Positions 9,834 through 19,612 of a DNA stretch of 64,000 nt are shown one piece after another (position 1 is the stretch's first letter; the number at the start of each line of letters is the position of its first letter). Under the pieces are notes generated by a model, which was not told where the DNA came from, did not search any database, and saw only the letters and a list, made by a program, of their open reading frames with translations. The stretch spans positions 1,984,001-2,048,000 of the forward strand of contig NZ_CP114606.1 in the NCBI RefSeq assembly GCF_033558715.1. The letters run 5' to 3'. Both the position numbers and the translations under genes were made by a program. The stretch is from Acinetobacter sp. YWS30-1 (GTDB lineage Bacteria; Pseudomonadota; Gammaproteobacteria; Pseudomonadales; Moraxellaceae).

Positions 9834-9861
9834 AAACAGCCAAGCAAAAGCTTGGCTGTTT
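9834..9861 (-). terminator. Terminator of the pheA-hisC-tyrA/aroA cluster
   Basis: A 12-bp perfect stem AAACAGCCAAGC / GCTTGGCTGTTT with a 4-base loop lies 16 bp beyond the tyrA/aroA stop and is followed by T-rich sequence on the minus strand. Confidence 0.85.
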
Positions 9862-9877
9862 CATGTAAATTTTAGAA

Positions 9878-12124
9878 TTATTCTGTCACTTCAATCGCCA
9901 GACCAGCTTGAGAAGTCAGTTCAGTGAAGGTTGGGAAACTGGTTGCGACAGTTTCAGTCCCAACAATCTTAATTTCACCTGAGTTACGCAGACCTGCGAT
10001 TGAGAAGCTCATGGCAATACGATGATCATGATGCGATTCAATTTCACCACCGGTAAAGATTGGTGACCAGTCGCCTGTCTTGCCTTTACCTTCGATAATG
10101 ATGCCATCATTAGTCGGTGTGCAGTCAATGCCCATGGTTTTTAGGCCATCTGCCATCACCTGGATACGATCCGATTCTTTGACGCGCAGTTCGGCAGCAC
10201 CTGTCAGGATGGTTTGACCTTCAGCACAAGCTGCCGCTATAAACAATGCCGGGAATTCATCAATCGCCAATGGCACTTGATCTTCCGGCATATGAATGCC
10301 TTTTAAGGTACGTGTACCGCGAATACGAATATCTGCAATCGGTTCACCGCCAGCGATGCGTTCATTTTCAACGCTGATGTCGGCTCCCATCTGTTTCAGG
10401 ATTTCGATGACACCAGTACGGGTCGGGTTAATGCCTACCGCTTCCAAAGTCACATCGGCATTTTCAGTAATCGCTGCACCGACCATAAAGAAAGCAGCAG
10501 ATGAAATATCCGATGGTACTTGGATATTGGTACCCACCAGTTTGCCGCCACCTTGCAGGGAAATACGGTTAGCTTCAGTTTTTACGTCATAACCAAACGC
10601 ACGCAACATACGTTCAGTATGGTCACGGGTTGGTTCAGGTTCAGTCACTGAAGTTTCGCCCTCAGCCCAAAGACCCGCTAGCAAAATCCCAGACTTCACC
10701 TGAGCCGATGCCATTGGCAAGTCGTATTGAATACCTTTCAGGTTTTGATTACCGGTAATCGATACTGGTGGTGTACCACGTTCACCCGTAGTTTGAATCT
10801 GTGCACCCATCAAACGTAATGGTTTAGCAATACGCTCCATTGGACGTTTAGACAGCGAAGCATCACCGGTCATCACCGAGTCAAATTTTTGTGCTGACAG
10901 CATACCAGACAGCAGACGCATCGAAGTACCTGAGTTACCCATATACAGTGCAGACTTCGGTGCTTTCAGGCCGTGCATACCCACGCCATGAATGGTCACT
11001 TCACCATTTTTAGGACCTTCAATGCTTACACCCATATCACGGAACGCCTGTAAAGTTGCAAGGGCATCTTCCCCCTCAAGGAACCCGGTCACATGCGTTG
11101 TGCCTTCAGCGATGGCACCAAACATGATGGAACGATGTGACACAGATTTGTCACCTGGCACGGTAAATTTACCCTGGAACGTCTTGGCACCTGGTTGAAT
11201 GGTAAATTGTTGTGTCACTTTATTTTTCTCCATGAGAGGTTTCTTGGCGAGCATATGATTGAAGTGCTGGCGAGCCGCCTGCGCATGCCCCAATAAGCCC
11301 ATTAAGGCTTGAGAATCTTGATCTTCAATCAGCTTGCGGATAATCGCGAGTTGAGCTTCAAAGCCGTCCACGGCATTGAGAATCGCCTTTTTATTGGCAA
11401 AAAAGATGTCATGCCACATTTGTGGATCACTGGCGGCAATACGCGAGAAGTCGCGGAAGCCACCGGCAGCATAACGAAAAATATCCAGATTGTCTTCGCG
11501 TTTGGCCAGTTGTTCGACCAGGTTGAAGGCCATCAGATGCGGAAGATGACTGGTATGGGCCAGCACTTCATCGTGCTTTTCCACATCCATACAAATCACT
11601 TCCGCCTTTGCCGCCTGCCACAGTTGAATCAGTTTCTCGACCGCCCATTGTCCGCTGCTTGGCAACGGTGTCAAAATCACCTTGTGATTAGCGAACAGAT
11701 CCACCTTACCCGCATGTACACCAGTATGTTCTGCACCCGCAATTGGATGCCCCGGCACAAAACCGGCTGGTAGATTTTCACCAAATACGGCTTTGGCTGC
11801 TTCTACCACATTACCTTTGGTACTACCCACATCGGTGATAATGGCTCCCTCAGCCAGATATGGCTTGACGGTTTCCAATACCTTTTGCGTTGCACGAACA
11901 GGTAAAGCCAGCACCACCAGGTCTGCACCTTGAACAGCTTCTACAGGATCTGCATAGCCGTCTGAAATCAGACCAAGTGCCTTGGCATCTTCCAAGGTTT
12001 TTTGTGAGCGGGTCGATGCCACGATGTCATTGGCTAAATGCTCGGCCTGAATGACACGCGCCAGGCTTGAACCAATCAGTCCAAGTCCGATAAAGGCAAC
12101 TTTTTCAAACAGTGGCTGCGACAT
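9878..12124 (-). CDS. tyrA-aroA: Fused prephenate dehydrogenase and EPSP synthase (TyrA-AroA)
   Basis: This 748-residue protein joins two enzymes. Residues 1 to about 295 are a TyrA dehydrogenase with the NAD(P) motif GLGLIGSS near residue 13 and GHPIAGAEHTG. They oxidise prephenate or arogenate towards tyrosine. From Met298 the AroA domain begins, with PGDKSVSHRS (Lys326), MGNSGTSMR and a C-terminal SHHDHRIAMS segment. It makes 5-enolpyruvylshikimate-3-phosphate. The fusion is known in Acinetobacter and pseudomonads. It starts 3 bp after the hisC stop, which suggests translational coupling. Confidence 0.97.
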   Translation of the reverse strand: MSQPLFEKVAFIGLGLIGSSLARVIQAEHLANDIVASTRSQKTLEDAKALGLISDGYADPVEAVQGADLVVLALPVRATQKVLETVKPYLAEGAIITDVGSTKGNVVEAAKAVFGENLPAGFVPGHPIAGAEHTGVHAGKVDLFANHKVILTPLPSSGQWAVEKLIQLWQAAKAEVICMDVEKHDEVLAHTSHLPHLMAFNLVEQLAKREDNLDIFRYAAGGFRDFSRIAASDPQMWHDIFFANKKAILNAVDGFEAQLAIIRKLIEDQDSQALMGLLGHAQAARQHFNHMLAKKPLMEKNKVTQQFTIQPGAKTFQGKFTVPGDKSVSHRSIMFGAIAEGTTHVTGFLEGEDALATLQAFRDMGVSIEGPKNGEVTIHGVGMHGLKAPKSALYMGNSGTSMRLLSGMLSAQKFDSVMTGDASLSKRPMERIAKPLRLMGAQIQTTGERGTPPVSITGNQNLKGIQYDLPMASAQVKSGILLAGLWAEGETSVTEPEPTRDHTERMLRAFGYDVKTEANRISLQGGGKLVGTNIQVPSDISSAAFFMVGAAITENADVTLEAVGINPTRTGVIEILKQMGADISVENERIAGGEPIADIRIRGTRTLKGIHMPEDQVPLAIDEFPALFIAAACAEGQTILTGAAELRVKESDRIQVMADGLKTMGIDCTPTNDGIIIEGKGKTGDWSPIFTGGEIESHHDHRIAMSFSIAGLRNSGEIKIVGTETVATSFPTFTELTSQAGLAIEVTE

Positions 12125-12127
12125 AAC

Positions 12128-13219
12128 TTAAGCTTTCGCCTCTAAGCCAAGTACTTTGCCTAATGCAGCAAGAAATTTGGCATTTTCAGCTTCAGTACCA
12201 ATCGATACACGCAGGTGATTTGGAATACCCACTGGACGTACGATCACCCCTTCTTTCAACAACTTGTTAAATGTTTCTGCTGGGTCAGCCTGTACATCAA
12301 CCAAGATGAAATTCGCGCGTGAAGGTACATAGTTCAGGCCTAAAGCTTTGAAACCCGCTTCTAGCTGTGCCATACCCGCCTTGTTCACTTCACGAGATTT
12401 CTCGATAAATGCTTCATCTTTCAGAGCAGCAACCGCAGCCACCATCGCTAAATGGTTGACGTTGAATGGCTGACGGATACGGTTCAAGTAATCAGTCACT
12501 TCAACAGATGCCAAAGCAAAACCAACACGCAGCGCAGCCAGACCATAGCACTTAGACAGCGTACGGCTGACAATCAGGTTTGGATACTGTTTCAGGAATT
12601 TCAGGCTATTGAAGTTTTCCGGGAAATATTCCACATAAGCTTCGTCCAGTACCACGATCACATTCGCAGGCACTTTCTGCATAAATGCTTCAAATTCAGC
12701 TTCTTCGAACCAGGTGCCTGTCGGGTTGTTCGGATTGGCAATAAAGATCAGTTTGGTGTTGTCTTTTACCGCAGCCGCCATCGCTTCAAGGTCATGCGAA
12801 AAACCTTTAGCAGGTACTTCGATCGCTTCGGCATTAATCGCTTGAGTTACCAGTGCATATACCGCAAACGCGTGCTGGCTATACACCACAGAATCTTTTT
12901 CAGAAACAAATGCGCGGGCAAATATTTCAAGTAAGTCGTTTGAACCATTACCCAAAGTAATCTGGTTATGATCAAAACCGAATTGTGTCTTGATCTGATC
13001 TTTCAGGATAAAGCCACCGCCATCAGGATAACGGCCAATTTCCGCCAGTTCCGCAGCCACTGCTTCTTTGACTTTATCTGAACAGCCCAGCGGGTTTTCA
13101 TTTGAAGCCAGTTTCACGATATCAGTGATGCCCAACTCACGCTCAAGTTCACTGATCGGTTTACCTGGTTGATATGGCTTTAATTTAGAGATGCCTTCAT
13201 TGGCTGGGACAAACGACAT
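12128..13219 (-). CDS. hisC: Histidinol-phosphate / aromatic aminotransferase
   Basis: The PLP-dependent aminotransferase has 363 residues from the ATG at 13219, which has a GGAAG ribosome binding site. It shows IVKLASNENPLG at the start, NPNNPTGTW, DEAYVEYF and the PLP-lysine motif RTLSKCYGLAALRVG, and ends with the NHLRVSIGT arginine motif. The family is HisC. Its place between pheA and tyrA/aroA suggests a role in transaminating phenylpyruvate or prephenate in addition to, or instead of, histidine synthesis. Confidence 0.94.
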   Translation of the reverse strand: MSFVPANEGISKLKPYQPGKPISELERELGITDIVKLASNENPLGCSDKVKEAVAAELAEIGRYPDGGGFILKDQIKTQFGFDHNQITLGNGSNDLLEIFARAFVSEKDSVVYSQHAFAVYALVTQAINAEAIEVPAKGFSHDLEAMAAAVKDNTKLIFIANPNNPTGTWFEEAEFEAFMQKVPANVIVVLDEAYVEYFPENFNSLKFLKQYPNLIVSRTLSKCYGLAALRVGFALASVEVTDYLNRIRQPFNVNHLAMVAAVAALKDEAFIEKSREVNKAGMAQLEAGFKALGLNYVPSRANFILVDVQADPAETFNKLLKEGVIVRPVGIPNHLRVSIGTEAENAKFLAALGKVLGLEAKA

Positions 13220-13285
13220 TTTATACTTCCGATTTACAGATGAAACAGTGGTTAGCACCCTCGCACTAACCACGAAAGGCTGCTT

Positions 13286-14395
13286 TTATAAAACAGCTGC
13301 AGGATATGAACCAAGCACGCGGACTTCTTTCACAAACGGACGAATTTCTTCGATCGCAGCTTTAACATTTTCCTGCTCAATATGACCTTCAAGATCGATA
13401 AAGAATACATAAGCCCATTTTTCAGGAAGTGCAGGTCGAGTTTCAATACTGGTTAGACTAATGTTGTGTTTGGCAAATGGAGCCAGAATTTCCAGCAATG
13501 CACCGGCACGGTCATGTGCAGACACCAGTAATGAAGTTTTATCATTGCCGCTTTGTGGCACTTTTTCACGGCCAATCACCAGGAAGCGTGTCGTGTTCTC
13601 TGGGTTGTCTTCAATATTGCTGTGCATAATCTCAAGATTATAAATATTCGCAGCAATTTCAGAAGCGATCGCAGCAGAATGCCATTCATTCTGAATACGG
13701 CGTGCCGCTTCAGCATTTGAACTGAGTGCCACACGTTCTACACCTGGATAATGGGCATCCAGCCATTGACGGCATTGAGCCAGAGTCTGCTGGTGTGCAT
13801 AGATCTGTTTAATACTGTCCTTACGGGTATTTTCAGAGATCAGGAACTGGTGATGAATAGGTAATTCTACTTCGCCAATCACATTCAGATGCGAAGTCTT
13901 GAAACAGTCTAAAGTGTGGTTCACTACCCCTTCAGAGGAGTTTTCAACAGGCACCAGACCATAATGTGCACTGCCCGCTTCTACTTCACGGAACACTTCA
14001 TCAATAGTCGGTAATGGACGAACCACAGCATCATGACCAAAATGTTTCAATACTGCTGAGTGTGTGTAGGTACCAACAGGTCCCAAAAATGCAATACTTT
14101 GCGGTGCTTCAAGCGCCAAACAAGCCGACATGATCTCGCGGAACAGACGTGCCATCGTCGTATCTGACAATGGTCCTTCATTGCGCTCCATAACATTGCG
14201 CAAAACCTGTGCTTCACGTTCCGGACGGTAAAACAGCGGATTTTCTTCAGATGCGAATTTCGCTTTTGCTACAGCCTCAGCCAAACGTGCACGACGGTTA
14301 ATCAATTGCTGGATTTGTTGATCAACTGAATCGATATCTTCACGAATTTTAGCCAAATCTAAAGAAGCCGTTGTGTTTTGATCGTCGTTGATCAT
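13286..14395 (-). CDS. pheA: Bifunctional chorismate mutase / prephenate dehydratase
   Basis: From the ATG at 14395 (GAAGGG ribosome binding site) the protein has 369 residues. The N-terminal chorismate mutase domain has IDSVDQQIQQLINRRARLA and YRPEREAQVLRN. The prephenate dehydratase domain begins at IAFLGPVGTYTH and contains VPVENSSEGVV and the TTRFLVIG segment. A C-terminal ACT domain includes SLTSIETRP, the site of phenylalanine feedback in the family. It converts chorismate to phenylpyruvate and is the first gene of the cluster. Confidence 0.96.
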   Translation of the reverse strand: MINDDQNTTASLDLAKIREDIDSVDQQIQQLINRRARLAEAVAKAKFASEENPLFYRPEREAQVLRNVMERNEGPLSDTTMARLFREIMSACLALEAPQSIAFLGPVGTYTHSAVLKHFGHDAVVRPLPTIDEVFREVEAGSAHYGLVPVENSSEGVVNHTLDCFKTSHLNVIGEVELPIHHQFLISENTRKDSIKQIYAHQQTLAQCRQWLDAHYPGVERVALSSNAEAARRIQNEWHSAAIASEIAANIYNLEIMHSNIEDNPENTTRFLVIGREKVPQSGNDKTSLLVSAHDRAGALLEILAPFAKHNISLTSIETRPALPEKWAYVFFIDLEGHIEQENVKAAIEEIRPFVKEVRVLGSYPAAVL

Positions 14396-14882
14396 CGTGA
14401 TGTCGCCCTTCATAAACCTTATCTGTGCAGTATAACAATTAGTGCGCTGCAAATGTTACACAATATAACTTTAGTAGATTAATTCTTAAAAACAGGGATT
14501 TGATTTTAACCGTTCATCGCTTTAGTCATATCTGGTAACATTTCTTTCAGCATTTTCGCATCTTTTACATTATCAAATTGTAAACTTTGCCCGCCCATCT
14601 TAACTGATTTTTATCAAGATGAAATATCACTATTTCTTAATCTACATAACGATTTTAAGCATAAGAAAATAAAAATAAAGCCATCTCGATTCCTCTAGTT
14701 TAACTACTTAAAATCTGAGTGACAGTTCACAATAAAATGCACATAGAAAACTGTTTTTTTGATCATTTTCCTTTGATTTAATTGGATTTTTTACACTAAA
14801 TCACTATTTGGTTACAAAGCAGAGACGTTTTTTAAACCTTAAATCGCTAGTCTAATTTAAAACTATATTGGGGGTGCCTATA
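14396..14882. other. Intergenic region upstream of pheA and the DJ-1/PfpI gene
   Basis: This divergent gap should hold promoters for both flanking genes. It contains a 30-codon minus-strand ORF at 14506-14598 that reads like a protein tail, listed separately. Bases 14600-14870 are AT-rich and I see no terminator or further ORF there. Confidence 0.6.
14506..14598 (-). pseudogene. Possible gene remnant or 30-residue peptide
   Basis: The ORF reads MGGQSLQFDNVKDAK followed by MLKEMLPDMTKAMNG. Residue choice is protein-like and the region is less AT-rich than its flanks. In frame upstream only four more codons (KSVK after a stop) are available, so it may be the surviving C-terminal end of a lost gene. 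No ribosome binding site is evident. I cannot name a parent family. Confidence 0.3.
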
Positions 14883-15401
14883 ATGCCAAAAAGAATAGCG
14901 GTACTTGTAACGAATAATTTTGAAGATCTTGAATATACTGAACCTGTTGCAGCCTTACTTGCTGCAGAGCACAGTGTCTGTAATATTGAACTGCATGCCG
15001 GAAAAGTCGTACATGGACTACATGGCCAGTCGAGTGTAATCATTGATCGGGGAATTGATCATATCAGTATTGAGGATTTTGATGCCCTACTCATTCCAGG
15101 CGGTGAATCACCAGTGTCCCTCGCCAACGATACGCGAGTCTTACATTTCATTCAGGCTTTTAATGAGGCCAAAAAGACCATCTTCAGTCTTTGTGACGCA
15201 TCTTTATTACTCAGTGAAGCAGATGTTTTAAAGAACCGCATCATTACCAGTATCCGTGCGCATGCACCTCGGGTACAACATGCAGGTGCGACTTATTATG
15301 ATGTTGAACTGGTCAATGACAATAATCAGCTGATTTCATCTCGAGTGCCAAATGATTTGCCAATTTTTATTCATGAATGTCTGGATGTACTAAAATCTTA
15401 A
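14883..15401 (+). CDS. DJ-1/PfpI family protein
   Basis: From the ATG at 14883, with GGGGGT as ribosome binding site, the protein has 172 residues. It follows the PfpI/YhbO layout: KRIAVLVTNNFEDLEYTEP at the start with the conserved Glu, DALLIPGG in the middle, then the nucleophile elbow. That elbow reads SLCDAS, so the cysteine is kept but the usual neighbouring His of PfpI (CHGP) is replaced by Asp. Family members act as glyoxalases, deglycases or chaperones. The altered elbow makes the activity uncertain. Confidence 0.85.
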   Translation: MPKRIAVLVTNNFEDLEYTEPVAALLAAEHSVCNIELHAGKVVHGLHGQSSVIIDRGIDHISIEDFDALLIPGGESPVSLANDTRVLHFIQAFNEAKKTIFSLCDASLLLSEADVLKNRIITSIRAHAPRVQHAGATYYDVELVNDNNQLISSRVPNDLPIFIHECLDVLKS

Positions 15402-15440
15402 AATAATAAAATATCTAGATTTCAAGAATATTCTTTCTAT

Positions 15441-15471
15441 AAAAAAAGAGTCCATTTCGGACTCTTTTTTT
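15441..15471. terminator. Bidirectional terminator
   Basis: A 13-bp perfect stem (AAAAAAAGAGTCC / GGACTCTTTTTTT) with a 5-base loop separates the convergent DJ-1/PfpI and acyl-CoA dehydrogenase genes. Confidence 0.92.
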
Positions 15472-15483
15472 ATCTGTTGATTT

Positions 15484-16626
15484 TTAACGTCCAAGCAGAC
15501 CACGTGCAACAATTTCTTTCATGATTTCATTGGTACCGCCATAGATCCGTTGAATGCGGGCATCAACAAAGAAACGCGAAATCGGATATTCAGTCATATA
15601 GCCATAACCACCAAAGAGCTGAAGCAGATTGTCAGCAACTTTCATTTGCATATCTGTTGAGAAGCTCTTTAACGCTGCTGCCGTTTCAACATCCAGCTTG
15701 CCTTGCATATACAACTCAACATTCTGGTTATAGAAAGCTGCTGTTGCCAGCTCGTCAATCTTGGCCTGTGCCAGTACAAAGCGGGTATTCTGAAACTGAC
15801 CAATCGCCTGACCAAAGGCCTGACGCTCTTTGACATATTGAGTCGTTACATCAATCGAGCCACGAATGGCGCCCAGTGCAGTAGCAGCAATAGCAGTACG
15901 TTCACGTGGGAGTTCCTGCATCAGATAGACGAAGCCCTGACCTGGCTGACCCAGCAACTGATCTTTCGGTACTTTGACATTATCAAAGAACAGCTCTGAA
16001 GTATCCTGTGAATGCAGACCAATCTTGTCCAGATTCTTGCCTTTTTTAAAGCCTTCCAGATGCGTATCCACCAGCATCAAAGACACACCTTTGGCGCGTG
16101 CTTGTGGATCGGTTTTCACGGCTAATACGACTAAGTCAGCATGCTGACCATTGGAGATAAAAGTTTTAGAACCATTCAACAGATAATGGTCATCCTGCAA
16201 GATGGCATTGGTTCGCATGGCTTGCAAATCAGAACCTGCACCCGGCTCAGTCATGCCAATCGCACCCACTACCTCACCAGATACCATTTTCGGTAACCAG
16301 TATTTTTTCTGTTCTTCAGTACCAATATGCAGGATATACGGCGCTGCGATATCCGAGTGACAAGACAGACCGGTTGAGATTGCGCTATAGCCTGCTCGAG
16401 CTGACTCTTCAATCAACATCAGGGAATAGTGAGTCGGAACACCGTAGCCACCATATTCTTCCGGGACATCGACACATAAGAAGCCATTTTCACCCATCGC
16501 ATTCCAGACTGAACGCGGCATCATGCCTTCACGCTCCCACTCTTCATAGTAAGGCGCTACATGTTCATTCATAAAGCGTTTGAAATTGTCGCGGAAAAGT
16601 TCCAGGTCAGCATCGTAAGCCAGCAT
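15484..16626 (-). CDS. Acyl-CoA dehydrogenase
   Basis: The 380-residue FAD enzyme catalyses alpha,beta-dehydrogenation of an acyl-CoA. It has the FAD/substrate motif GAIGMTEPGAGSDL at 121-134, TFISNGQHADL and the C-terminal LQLFGGYGYMTEYPISR and YGGTNEIMKE motifs. The YGGTNEI form lacks the Glu that is the base in short and medium chain enzymes. Glu242 in ELPRERT lies where long-chain and isovaleryl-CoA dehydrogenases place theirs. The chain length or branching of the substrate cannot be told. It stands alone, with no other beta-oxidation gene next to it. Confidence 0.93.
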   Translation of the reverse strand: MLAYDADLELFRDNFKRFMNEHVAPYYEEWEREGMMPRSVWNAMGENGFLCVDVPEEYGGYGVPTHYSLMLIEESARAGYSAISTGLSCHSDIAAPYILHIGTEEQKKYWLPKMVSGEVVGAIGMTEPGAGSDLQAMRTNAILQDDHYLLNGSKTFISNGQHADLVVLAVKTDPQARAKGVSLMLVDTHLEGFKKGKNLDKIGLHSQDTSELFFDNVKVPKDQLLGQPGQGFVYLMQELPRERTAIAATALGAIRGSIDVTTQYVKERQAFGQAIGQFQNTRFVLAQAKIDELATAAFYNQNVELYMQGKLDVETAAALKSFSTDMQMKVADNLLQLFGGYGYMTEYPISRFFVDARIQRIYGGTNEIMKEIVARGLLGR

Positions 16627-16743
16627 TCTTTTATCCTTATCGTGTTTATCGTTTTATTTCCTGTGCACAGGCTAACTATTTTTATAAAGGCTGTCATGTG
16701 CCTGACCTGTTTTTTCGCTAACTTCACAGTCAGATAAAAATAA

Positions 16744-16769
16744 AAAAAGGAAGCCGAAGCTTCCTTTTT
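16744..16769 (-). terminator. Terminator of dctA
   Basis: An 11-bp perfect stem AAAAAGGAAGC / GCTTCCTTTTT with a tight 4-base CGAA loop is followed on the minus strand by a T-run. Confidence 0.9.
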
Positions 16770-16793
16770 ATGACCTACAAGACGAACTCAAAC

Positions 16794-18137
16794 TTAAGGA
16801 GCGTTGTTGCCTTCCTGCGCCATTTTTTCATCAATTTCAGCCGGATTTGCTAATGCATAGTTCAGCTTGTCCATGTCTAACTGACCAACCCATTTTGCTA
16901 CAACCAGAGTCGCCAAAGAGTTACCGACCAGATTAGTCAAGGCACGGGCTTCAGACATGAAGCGGTCAATACCGAGAATCAAGGCCAAACCTGCAACCGG
17001 AATATTACCTACAGCGGCTAAAGTTGCTGCCATCACGATAAAGCCTGAGCCAGTTACACCCGCTGCACCTTTAGAAGAAATAAGCAATACGAGAAGCAAA
17101 GTAATCTGGTGAGACAAATCAAGTTGCGTATTGGTCGCCTGTGCAATGAAGATTGCCGCCATTGTCAGGTAAATCGAAGTACCATCCAGGTTAAACGAAT
17201 AACCTGTTGGAATGACCAGACCTACCACTGACTTTTCTGCACCTGCAAGCTCAAGTTTTTTTAACATACGTGGCAATACAGATTCAGACGATGAAGTACC
17301 GAGTACAATCAACAGCTCTTCACGAATCAGGCGAATCATCTTGATAATGCTAAAGCCAGTAAAGCGCGCAATTGAACCCAGCACAATAAAGATAAACAGC
17401 AAACAGGTGATATAGAAGCAGATGATCAACTGGGCCAATTGCGCCAGAGAACCGATCCCATATTTACCGATCGTGAAAGCCATCGCACCAAATGCACCAA
17501 TAGGCGCAAGTTTCATGATCATGTTCACGATGTTAAAGAACACATGTGAAATCTGATCTACCAGTTTAAGAACTGGCTTACCTTGTGCACCCAGTTTGTG
17601 TAATGCAAAACCGAACAGGATCGCAAATAAAAGGACTTGCAGGATTTCACCTTCAGCAAATGCACCAACCACCGTATTTGGAATGATATTCATAAAGAAA
17701 TCAACGGTAGACTGAGAAGCACCCGACTCTACATATTTAGAAATCCCGGCCGTGTCCAGCGATGCCGGATCAACATTCATCCCAACGCCTGGCTTGGCAA
17801 TATTAATCACCAGAAGACCAATGATCAGTGCCATTGTTGATACGATTTCGAAGTAAAGTAGCGCGACACCACCAGTTTTACCGACTGATTTCATGCTCTC
17901 CATGCCTGCGATACCGCTAACCACGGTACAGAAAATCACAGGTGCGATGATCATTTTAATTAAACGGATAAATGCATCACCCAGTGGCTTTAGTTGTTCG
18001 CCCAGACCTGGAACATATTGTTCTGCACCATTAATGATTTGTGTACCACTTGGCGAGAAATGTCCGACGAGGATACCCGCAATAATGGCTACAATCACTT
18101 GAAAATAAAGCGACTTATAAATTGGTTTTTTAGCCAT
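16794..18137 (-). CDS. dctA: C4-dicarboxylate:cation symporter DctA
   Basis: The 447-residue inner membrane protein belongs to the DAACS (SLC1-like) family. It begins with [18 protein letters not shown] and contains [23 protein letters not shown], the serine-rich [12 protein letters not shown] hairpin, [14 protein letters not shown] and [15 protein letters not shown]. This pattern matches DctA more closely than the glutamate carrier GltP. It should import succinate, fumarate and malate with protons or sodium. The gene is monocistronic, with a terminator downstream and a 414-bp gap upstream. Confidence 0.93.
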   Translation of the reverse strand: MAKKPIYKSLYFQVIVAIIAGILVGHFSPSGTQIINGAEQYVPGLGEQLKPLGDAFIRLIKMIIAPVIFCTVVSGIAGMESMKSVGKTGGVALLYFEIVSTMALIIGLLVINIAKPGVGMNVDPASLDTAGISKYVESGASQSTVDFFMNIIPNTVVGAFAEGEILQVLLFAILFGFALHKLGAQGKPVLKLVDQISHVFFNIVNMIMKLAPIGAFGAMAFTIGKYGIGSLAQLAQLIICFYITCLLFIFIVLGSIARFTGFSIIKMIRLIREELLIVLGTSSSESVLPRMLKKLELAGAEKSVVGLVIPTGYSFNLDGTSIYLTMAAIFIAQATNTQLDLSHQITLLLVLLISSKGAAGVTGSGFIVMAATLAAVGNIPVAGLALILGIDRFMSEARALTNLVGNSLATLVVAKWVGQLDMDKLNYALANPAEIDEKMAQEGNNAP

Positions 18138-18551
18138 AACCTTACTTCACGATATACTTCTAACCAGAAGCAATATTCAGTTTTCACTTATTTTTAAAAA
18201 ACAAGCGTCCAATACTTCATTGTCTGAAACAAAAAAGTGCCTATGTATCAAAAAATTAATCTGATACTGAAATTAGAATGTGTATGTACGTTTAACAATC
18301 ACAGGAACACCGATCTTTAAGAAAAGTCAGTGCATTGATCAGGAGATAAAGCAAACACAAGAATTGCGTGAAATTTTAACCGCTTTTTAGACTTTTGTTT
18401 AACCCGAAATGTTAAATTTGCCTAAATACTAAACAATACTTCTTAGACTATAGTCTTATAAAACTCTAATAATTCTGCAAAATAAGAAGGTGAAATACCA
18501 ATATCAGCGTAAAATATGCCAATACTTGATGAATATGACTGATCTATCTGT
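18138..18551. other. Intergenic region between divergent dctA and the YbiB-like gene
   Basis: This AT-rich gap must carry the promoters and any control sites for both genes. I could not identify a confident operator, hairpin or small ORF in it. Confidence 0.55.
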
Positions 18552-19553
18552 ATGAACACAAAGCGAAATATTTATAAAGATACCGAACATCCTTTTGCCC
18601 AGTTTATTCGTATTATTGGCAAGGGAAAAAATGGTGCACGTTCTTTAAGCTATGAAGAAGCCTATCAGGCTTTTAGCATGATCCTGAAAAATGAAGTACT
18701 GGACGTACAACTGGGCGCTTTTCTGATGCTATTACGCGTCAAAGAAGAATCCGTTGATGAACTCGCAGGCTTTGTGCAAGCGACCCGGGACCAACTGAAT
18801 TTTAAGGCGCTTGATGTTGATCTGGACTGGTCATCTTATGCAGGTAAACGCAAACATTATCCTTGGTTCATTCTGGCTGCGCTTACCCTTGCTAAGCATG
18901 GCTATAATATCGTGATGCATGGTGCTTCAGGTCATACCTTGAATCGGGTCTATACCGAACAGGTACTTAACTACTTAGGCTATCCGATCTGCCAAAATGA
19001 TGTTGAGGTGGAACAGCAGCTTAAAGACAAACATTTTGCTTACCTGCCATTGGAGGTGATCTCTCCAATTCTGGCTGAGTTGATCGGGCTACGTAATGTC
19101 ATGGGCTTACGCTCTCCGATTCATACGCTGGCACGCCTGATTAATCCATTTAATGCCAAAGCGACTTTACAAGCCATTTTCCACCCTGCTTATCGTAGTT
19201 CACATCAGCAGTCCGCTTATAAGTTAGGCTATCAAAATAGTGCAGTCATTAAAGGTGAAGGTGGTGAGTTCGAACGTAACCCGGATGCCAAAACTTTAAT
19301 CTGTGGAATTAAGAATGGCGAACTTTATGAGCACGAATTACCAAAACTGACTGACAACCGTAGTCCGATTGAAGAAGAGCTGGATCTAGCTGTGTTTAAG
19401 CAAGTATGGGAAGGTCAACGCTCACATGAATATGGGGAAATCGCAGTGGTTGAAACTATGGGCATTGCACTGTATACCATGGGCGAATATGACAGCTATG
19501 AAGCGGCGATGCAAAAAGCCAGAGAACTCTGGAATAGCCGTCTTTCAGTTTGA
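18552..19553 (+). CDS. TrpD-like glycosyl transferase family 3 protein (YbiB type)
   Basis: The 333-residue protein resembles anthranilate phosphoribosyltransferase in fold: an N-terminal helical domain (LSYEEAYQAFSMIL, GAFLMLLRVKEESVDELAGF), then NIVMHGASGH at the phosphoribosyl site and GLRSPIHTLARLINP. The classic TrpD GTGGD motif is not kept. E. coli YbiB, of the same group, binds nucleic acid rather than acting in tryptophan synthesis, and I expect the same here. A terminator follows at 19575-19602. Confidence 0.85.
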   Translation: MNTKRNIYKDTEHPFAQFIRIIGKGKNGARSLSYEEAYQAFSMILKNEVLDVQLGAFLMLLRVKEESVDELAGFVQATRDQLNFKALDVDLDWSSYAGKRKHYPWFILAALTLAKHGYNIVMHGASGHTLNRVYTEQVLNYLGYPICQNDVEVEQQLKDKHFAYLPLEVISPILAELIGLRNVMGLRSPIHTLARLINPFNAKATLQAIFHPAYRSSHQQSAYKLGYQNSAVIKGEGGEFERNPDAKTLICGIKNGELYEHELPKLTDNRSPIEEELDLAVFKQVWEGQRSHEYGEIAVVETMGIALYTMGEYDSYEAAMQKARELWNSRLSV

Positions 19554-19574
19554 TCAAACCAAAAAACAGACATT

Positions 19575-19602
19575 AAAAAAGACCACATCTGTGGTCTTTT
19601 TT
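19575..19602. terminator. Bidirectional terminator
   Basis: AAAAAAGACCAC pairs with GTGGTCTTTTTT around an ATCT loop, between two convergent genes. Confidence 0.92.
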
Positions 19603-19612
19603 TCGGTTTCGA

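Noticed and set aside
18138..18551. A LexA-type box before the YbiB-like gene
   Set aside because: The only CTGT-containing stretch lacks the matching second half-site, and Acinetobacter lacks a classical LexA.
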